A stretch of 19,610 nt of DNA from Candidatus Pollutiaquabacter sp. GTDB lineage: Bacteria; Bacteroidota; Bacteroidia; AKYH767-A; 2013-40CM-41-45. Under the pieces are notes generated by a model, which worked only from the letters and a program-made list of their open reading frames with translations, had not been told where the DNA came from and did no database searches. The position numbers were made by a program, and so were the translations under genes. Location: assembly GCA_903854075.1 (NCBI GenBank), contig CAINVI010000332.1:1-19610 (forward strand). Direction: 5' to 3'. Shown piece by piece: positions 14,894-19,610 of this stretch. The first letter of the stretch is position 1; the number at the start of each line of letters is the position of its first letter.

Positions 14894-16555
14894 TTATTCA
14901 ATGATCAATTTACCGGTACGTAGTAACTGGCTGTCGTCAGTGGTAATACTGTAAAAATAAATCCCGGCCGGAAGCTGTTGTACATCGAGTTCCTGACCGG
15001 CATGAACATCCGTGCGGTCAACGACTGTGCGACCGGAAGTGTCCATCAAGCGGAGCGTCATTGCATTGTTCAGTTTTCCTGAAATGGAGATAAATCCTTT
15101 TGATGGATTCGGTACCAATTGCACGAATGGCTGACTGCTAACAGAAGCAATACCGGTGTTGAACGTGACAGTGATGGTCTGATACGCCGTGTCGGTGAAG
15201 CAACCTTCATCACTTTGAGCTACCAGGATTACATCATAAACACCTGGAGCGGCATAGTAATGCGTAGTATCGAAAAAGGAATATCCGCTTGTTCCGTCGC
15301 CGAAATCCCAGAAACCGATATTGCTACCCAAACTGTAGTTATCGAAATATACCGTTGTACCAGTATCAGGATATACTAAGAACTGAGCCGTAGGAGCACC
15401 GATCACACGCACAACAACACGTGTGGTAGTCGACTGTGACGGCGTACCGTTGTCCTGTCCGATAAACTGAATAGTGTGGAAACCAAGATTGTTATTCGTT
15501 GCAATTACTTGGACTACAGCATTGGCGATAGCTCCGGAAACCAGACTGGTTACGGTAGCGTCTTGTAGGTTGCCAAGGTTAACGGTCGGGGTGGTCTGCT
15601 GACTAGGCTCCGGCGCGAGAAATGATACGGAGAAGCTGGAGGTGTCGCCCACACAAAGAACAACAGTATCACAGGCAGACTGTGAACTCACCACTGGTGC
15701 GATATTGAAATTACTTACGCAAGAGTTGAAGATGAACGATTGGTTGTCGAGAAAGTCAATTCCGTCAGGAAGACCGCCAGGTCCATCATATGCAGATCCA
15801 GCCTGATCAAAACGTCCCATCTGGATGTAGTTGATTCCATTACCCTGGTTCACACCAACAGTGGCAGGAATTCCTCCGAATCCACCCGAACCCTGAGAAG
15901 CATCGCCGGTGGTCCATTCCATGTTCTTGTAGCAGAAGCCAACGTTATAGCCTGCAGGTAACAGCGGATCCAATCCATCAGTAATGATAAGCTGGAAAGC
16001 ATTACGCTTATCGTCGTACGAATTAAAATAGCCTACGGAGTCCCATTGCACGATAAGGTGCGAATTGGTTTGTTCGTAATACACCAGACCACTTGCCGGG
16101 CCGCGCGTATCTACATCTCCCCAAAACGGAGCAATCATGACAAAATTGGTGTTGGGGAAAGAGTCGGCGCTGTAAGTAGCGTACGGTTGACCAAAAGAAA
16201 TATTTCCGTTGTTATTGATGAACAGCTTACGGTAATACGTTCCATAAAAACAGAATGGCGATACCAACGTAATGGTATCAGTAGAGCCGTCATCGTTACG
16301 GTAGTCCGGTGCCGTTCCATTCAAAAAAGGAGCGACCTGAAATCCGCGATCACGCTCAACCCAGCAATCGCAAGAACTGATTGTGCTGCGTTGTGTGCCG
16401 TCTGAATTAACAATAATCTGCGTGTGATCAGACGAAGTACGAGCAACATTGTTGACCGGTTCTTTTCCGGGATAGAAAGGCTGCGGCGCAATGGACTGAG
16501 CTTGCGTAGCCATTGCCATCAGCAAACCGGAAATAATAAGTACTGTTTTCTTCAT
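14894..16555 (-). CDS. Secreted NIDO-PKD protein with T9SS type A sorting domain
   Basis: This is a 553-residue exported protein with a signal peptide (MKKTVLIISGLLMAMATQAQ). Residues of about 100-280 resemble the extracellular NIDO domain of nidogen-like proteins: LFINNNGNISFG (111-122), IAPFWGDVDTRG (141-152), HLIVQWDSVGYF (166-177) and NAFQLIITDG (185-194). Residues 285-385 form an Ig-like region beginning with CDTVVLCVGDTSSF. A single PKD domain follows (about 387-463) with FWDFGDG at 415-421. The T9SS tail has VPNPS at 481-485 and QLPAGIYFYSI at 527-537. NIDO domains in animals sit in basement-membrane and mucin-type proteins, and here a surface adhesion role is inferred. The start is supported by the signal peptide and by a perfect -7 box 34 nt upstream. 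The gene ends in its own terminator. Confidence 0.92.
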   Translation of the reverse strand: MKKTVLIISGLLMAMATQAQSIAPQPFYPGKEPVNNVARTSSDHTQIIVNSDGTQRSTISSCDCWVERDRGFQVAPFLNGTAPDYRNDDGSTDTITLVSPFCFYGTYYRKLFINNNGNISFGQPYATYSADSFPNTNFVMIAPFWGDVDTRGPASGLVYYEQTNSHLIVQWDSVGYFNSYDDKRNAFQLIITDGLDPLLPAGYNVGFCYKNMEWTTGDASQGSGGFGGIPATVGVNQGNGINYIQMGRFDQAGSAYDGPGGLPDGIDFLDNQSFIFNSCVSNFNIAPVVSSQSACDTVVLCVGDTSSFSVSFLAPEPSQQTTPTVNLGNLQDATVTSLVSGAIANAVVQVIATNNNLGFHTIQFIGQDNGTPSQSTTTRVVVRVIGAPTAQFLVYPDTGTTVYFDNYSLGSNIGFWDFGDGTSGYSFFDTTHYYAAPGVYDVILVAQSDEGCFTDTAYQTITVTFNTGIASVSSQPFVQLVPNPSKGFISISGKLNNAMTLRLMDTSGRTVVDRTDVHAGQELDVQQLPAGIYFYSITTDDSQLLRTGKLIIE

Positions 16556-16589
16556 TTTTCTTAGTTATAGTAGAAAGGTGTGGTTGGAA

Positions 16590-16597
16590 CAAATTTA
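16590..16597 (-). promoter_or_regulatory. Promoter -7 box TAAATTTG of the NIDO-PKD gene
   Basis: The minus strand reads TAAATTTG, matching TAnnTTTG at all fixed positions, 34 nt upstream of the ATG at 16555. This is a normal leader length. A TTG at the expected -33 distance is not evident. The 167-bp divergent spacer (16556-16722) also serves hrpB. Confidence 0.5.
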
Positions 16598-16684
16598 ACG
16601 AAATTATCGGGGGAGGAAAGCCATTCGCAAGTATGAGTTTTTCAAGGCAATCGTGTGGATAGCATCACGCTCGATAATGTTCGC

Positions 16685-16692
16685 GATATTTG
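16685..16692 (+). promoter_or_regulatory. Possible -7 box (GATATTTG) of hrpB
   Basis: GATATTTG differs from TAnnTTTG only in its first base and ends 30 nt before the hrpB ATG. No -33 TTG was found at the right spacing. Between it and the start is a small potential hairpin, AAGGA/TCCTT (16700-16713). Confidence 0.25.
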
Positions 16693-16722
16693 TACTGAAA
16701 AGGAAGACTCCTTCCCGTTTCC

Positions 16723-19200
16723 ATGGAAAAACTGCCGATTTACGACGTATTAGAGGCTCTTAAAACAACCCTGCAGACCCACACTACGGTCGTTCTTCAG
16801 GCTCCTCCCGGTGCCGGAAAAAGCACCGTGCTCCCACTGGAACTGTTGTCATTGACTTTTCTGACCGGTAAAAAAATCCTGATACTCGAACCCCGTCGCC
16901 TCGCGGCGAAGGCGGTAGCTGGGCGATTAGCCGAGCAGCTGAATGAAAAACCAGGCGAAACCGTTGGCTACCGCGTACGCTTCGAAACGAAAGTGGGACG
17001 GGAAACACGTATTGAAATCGTCACTGAAGGAATTCTGACCCGCATGTTACAACACGACAACTCACTCGAGTCGGTCGGTATGGTCATCTTTGACGAATTC
17101 CACGAAAGAAGTCTGCACGCCGATCTGGCGCTGGCGCTTTGTCGGGAATCACAACAAATCCTTCGCAATGACCTCCGCATACTGATTATGTCGGCGACGC
17201 TGGATACCAAAGAACTGACTACAGCGTTGAACAATCCGCCGCTGATCACGAGTGAAGGCCGTCAATTTCCAATTTCGCTACACTACCTGGAAAGTGATCC
17301 GACGGTCAACATCGCACAGAACACCTGCCGGATAGTGTTGAAAGCGTTGCGCGAAGAAACCGGTGATCTGCTGGTCTTCTTGCCGGGCAGCGGCGACATT
17401 CATCGTGCGAAAGAATTGCTGGAAGAAGCAGCTGTTCCTGCCCTCGTCTATCCATTATACGGCGATTTACCGCACGAAGAACAACAACAGGCGATCGTTC
17501 CGGATTCGAACGGACGACGAAAAATAATTCTCTCCACATCGATTGCAGAAACAAGTCTAACGATTCAAGGCATCCGCGTCGTGGTCGACTCCGGCTATTC
17601 CAGGGTTCCGCGGTTCGATCAGAACACCGGACTAACACGACTGGAAACCGTGCGCTCGTCGCGGGATACCGCGGATCAGCGCGCCGGACGCGCCGGACGA
17701 TTGGGGCCGGGTGTTTGCTACCGTATGTGGGGAGAAAGTACGCACCATCAGCTAGCCGAACAACGCAAACCTGAAATCGTACAAGCCGACCTCACCCAAC
17801 TAACGCTGGAACTTGCTGGTTGGGGACATACAGATCCTGCAGCGATCGACTGGATTACACCTCCGCCAAAGTCAGCCGTTACACAAGCGAAGCAACTGTT
17901 GGAAAATCTGCAGGCTATCAACGAGGAAAAAATTACAGTTGACGGGAAGTCGATGCTCGAATTGCCAACCCACCCGCGGATTGCTCATTTATTACTTTAC
18001 GGAAAACGCCACGGCGTTGGTGCCACAGCCGCTACGGTAGCAGCATTGCTGGAAGAGCGGGATCCGCTGCGCGGACAGCAAGGCTCTGATCTGTCTCTTC
18101 GTACCGCACTATTGGAAAAATTTCGGCAGCGAGATCGTGTTAATGCCGACCGAACCGTATTGGAACGTATCGAGCAAGTTGCTCGACAATGGCGTAAGCT
18201 GTTGAATGCGTCGGATCAAGAAGCCATTGGTCCGGATACTATCGGCGAGCTGATTGCCGCTGCATATCCGGAACGTATTGCGCGCAAAGAAAACGAGCAC
18301 GGCCGGTACCGTATGGCTAATGGTCGCGCCGCAAAATTACCCGAAGGCGATCCCTTGCTGCATGAACAATGGATTGCCATTGCACAACTCGATGCCGGAA
18401 CACAAGAAGGAAAAATTTTTATGGCCGCTCCTTTCGATCCATCCTCTATACTCCAAGATATACCGCCGAAGACAGCGGTAGCCTGGGATGAACGCAATGG
18501 CACGTTGATTGCGCGTAAAGAATGGCGTATTGGAAGTTTACTGGCCCGTGAGGAGCCTTTACGACAACCGGATACTGCTGCCGTTACCGATGCCGTTTGT
18601 AATTTCATTGCAAAAGAAGGACTGCACGTTTTTAATCGTACCGAAGAGGCGCAGCAACTGCAAGCACGATGTATCGCTATTCAGTACTGGCGACCTGACC
18701 TTTTGTTTCCTGACATGAAGGAAGAGGCGCTTCTTTCTTCGGTTCATCATTGGGCGGGACCGTTCATAGGCGCTATCAGGAAAAAAGAAGATTTAAAAAA
18801 ACTCGACCTGAAAGAAATGCTGATGGCGTCCTTGAGCTGGGAACAACAACAGACGCTTCAACGACTGGCGCCCGAAAAAATCGATGTGCCAAGCGGATCC
18901 GCTATTAAAATTACCTATCAGGAAGATGGATCGGTTCCTGTCCTTGCTGTTCGCTTGCAGGAAGTTTTCGGATTGACCGCATCACCAACCGTAAACGAAG
19001 GCAATGTTAAGCTCCTCCTCCACTTGCTTTCTCCCGGCTACAAGCCGGTCCAAGTCACACAAGACCTCCGCAGCTTTTGGCAAAATACGTATCACGAGGT
19101 GCGTAAGGAATTACGCCTTCGTTATCCAAAACACTCCTGGCCGGAAGACCCTTGGACGGCACAAGCGGTGCGTGGCGCCGTTAAAAGAAGACCTCAGTAA
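16723..19200 (+). CDS. hrpB: ATP-dependent helicase HrpB (DEAH box)
   Basis: This is an 825-residue cytoplasmic helicase, close to the usual length of bacterial HrpB. The N-terminal RecA domain has Walker A APPGAGKST (27-35), PRRLAAKA (58-65), the DEAH-type box written DEFH (124-127) and motif III SAT (157-159). The second RecA domain shows STSIAETSLTI (271-281) and motif VI QRAGRAGR (319-326). A helical HA2-like region follows (about 360-450). The C-terminal HrpB domain ends with the characteristic HSWPEDPW...AVRGAVKRR. DEFH in place of DEAH or DECH is a known variation at the third position. The family is widespread, but its biological role is poorly settled; in some bacteria it processes RNA. 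The start is the first in-frame ATG, and the N terminus begins directly at the helicase fold. The gene's stop codon abuts the stop codon of the converging gene. Confidence 0.95.
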   Translation: MEKLPIYDVLEALKTTLQTHTTVVLQAPPGAGKSTVLPLELLSLTFLTGKKILILEPRRLAAKAVAGRLAEQLNEKPGETVGYRVRFETKVGRETRIEIVTEGILTRMLQHDNSLESVGMVIFDEFHERSLHADLALALCRESQQILRNDLRILIMSATLDTKELTTALNNPPLITSEGRQFPISLHYLESDPTVNIAQNTCRIVLKALREETGDLLVFLPGSGDIHRAKELLEEAAVPALVYPLYGDLPHEEQQQAIVPDSNGRRKIILSTSIAETSLTIQGIRVVVDSGYSRVPRFDQNTGLTRLETVRSSRDTADQRAGRAGRLGPGVCYRMWGESTHHQLAEQRKPEIVQADLTQLTLELAGWGHTDPAAIDWITPPPKSAVTQAKQLLENLQAINEEKITVDGKSMLELPTHPRIAHLLLYGKRHGVGATAATVAALLEERDPLRGQQGSDLSLRTALLEKFRQRDRVNADRTVLERIEQVARQWRKLLNASDQEAIGPDTIGELIAAAYPERIARKENEHGRYRMANGRAAKLPEGDPLLHEQWIAIAQLDAGTQEGKIFMAAPFDPSSILQDIPPKTAVAWDERNGTLIARKEWRIGSLLAREEPLRQPDTAAVTDAVCNFIAKEGLHVFNRTEEAQQLQARCIAIQYWRPDLLFPDMKEEALLSSVHHWAGPFIGAIRKKEDLKKLDLKEMLMASLSWEQQQTLQRLAPEKIDVPSGSAIKITYQEDGSVPVLAVRLQEVFGLTASPTVNEGNVKLLLHLLSPGYKPVQVTQDLRSFWQNTYHEVRKELRLRYPKHSWPEDPWTAQAVRGAVKRRPQ

Positions 19201-19610
19201 TTATTGAATAACAATTCGCTGCACGTCCTGCCAACCTTCGCCGGACGACTGCAAAAGATAAACTCCTGCTGGAACTCCTTCCGGATGTATTGTAAGAGAT
19301 TGTTCCGGCTGAGTCAACCAGAGCTTTTCGCGGTACACCTCGCGGCCGGTAAGATCCATCATAGTGATTTGCACCGCAGAATAACGCTGTCCGGCAATCG
19401 TGAGAGTAAATGCACCTCCGGATGGATTTGGGAAGACCGTAATCCGCGCCGGCGCAGTTGCGAGTTGATCTACAGGTAGGGTGTAGTTCATGGTGAATTG
19501 ATAGTTGACATTATCTCCAAAATCCGGATTGAACGTCTTCAGCAAGGCGGTGGAAGTACGGGAACGAATACGGAAATAACCTGTTCCCTGATTGGTGTTT
19601 GCCCAAAAAC
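19201..19610 (-). CDS. T9SS cargo protein, C-terminal fragment (5' end beyond the window)
   Basis: The minus-strand frame is open from the window edge to the TAA at 19201-19203 (about 135 codons), so only the end of a larger gene is seen. The visible N-terminal part (FWANTNQGTGYFRIRSRTST) is not recognisable. The last 80 or so residues are a T9SS type A sorting domain with VFPNPSGGAF, a DLTGREVY turn, VPAGVYLLQ and the final RIVIQ. A TTG codon at 19545 could be read as a start but is internal to the open frame, so it is not taken as one. The gene converges on hrpB with zero spacer. Confidence 0.85.
   Translation of the reverse strand, partial: FWANTNQGTGYFRIRSRTSTALLKTFNPDFGDNVNYQFTMNYTLPVDQLATAPARITVFPNPSGGAFTLTIAGQRYSAVQITMMDLTGREVYREKLWLTQPEQSLTIHPEGVPAGVYLLQSSGEGWQDVQRIVIQ

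Noticed and set aside
14818..14901. An N-terminal extension of the LamG protein up to 14901
   Set aside because: The extra 28 codons read through the terminator hairpin and the end of the upstream gene, and the true signal peptide begins at the ATG at 14817.
2889..19610. Presence of T9SS machinery genes (such as porU, porV, gldK-N)
   Set aside because: No product in the window resembles these components; only cargo tails are present.

Overview
The window comes from a member of the Bacteroidota. Seven of its twelve protein genes encode exported proteins that end in the type A C-terminal sorting domain of the type IX secretion system (T9SS), which is confined to that phylum. Two genes are also preceded by a perfect Bacteroidota sigma-factor -7 box (TAnnTTTG). 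I cannot assign a genus. The domain content (PKD, NIDO, LamG and Asp-box propellers, all with T9SS tails) would suit a free-living Chitinophagales, Sphingobacteriales or Flavobacteriales relative.

Positions 1-2767, minus strand: a tight three-gene operon, psuK - psuG - MFS transporter, with gaps of 3 and 5 bp. PsuK phosphorylates pseudouridine and PsuG splits the product into uracil and ribose 5-phosphate. The third gene, cut by the window edge, is a major facilitator permease and the natural candidate for bringing the nucleoside in.

Positions 2889-6751: an unrecognised secreted T9SS protein on the plus strand meets, tail to tail across 5 bp, a minus-strand surface protein built of six exact 75-residue repeats.

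Positions 6800-16555, all minus strand: a cytoplasmic cyclophilin; a protein of six four-cysteine PKD modules; an exported protein with two thioredoxin folds; a large Asp-box (sortilin-like) propeller protein; a LamG-domain protein; and a NIDO-PKD protein. The PKD, propeller, LamG and NIDO-PKD proteins carry T9SS tails. Three strong intrinsic terminators (7312-7345, 13379-13413, 14844-14877) divide this run into separate transcription units.

Positions 16723-19200, plus strand: hrpB, an ATP-dependent DEAH-box helicase. It abuts, with no spacer, the 3' end of another T9SS cargo gene that runs off the right edge.

No tRNA, rRNA, CRISPR array, insertion sequence or phage gene was seen, and no gene-free stretch exceeds 300 bp. 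The points most worth a second look are the MFS permease in the pseudouridine operon, the rigid cysteine patterns of the two repeat proteins, the exported double-thioredoxin protein beside them, and a terminator only 26 nt upstream of the LamG gene start.
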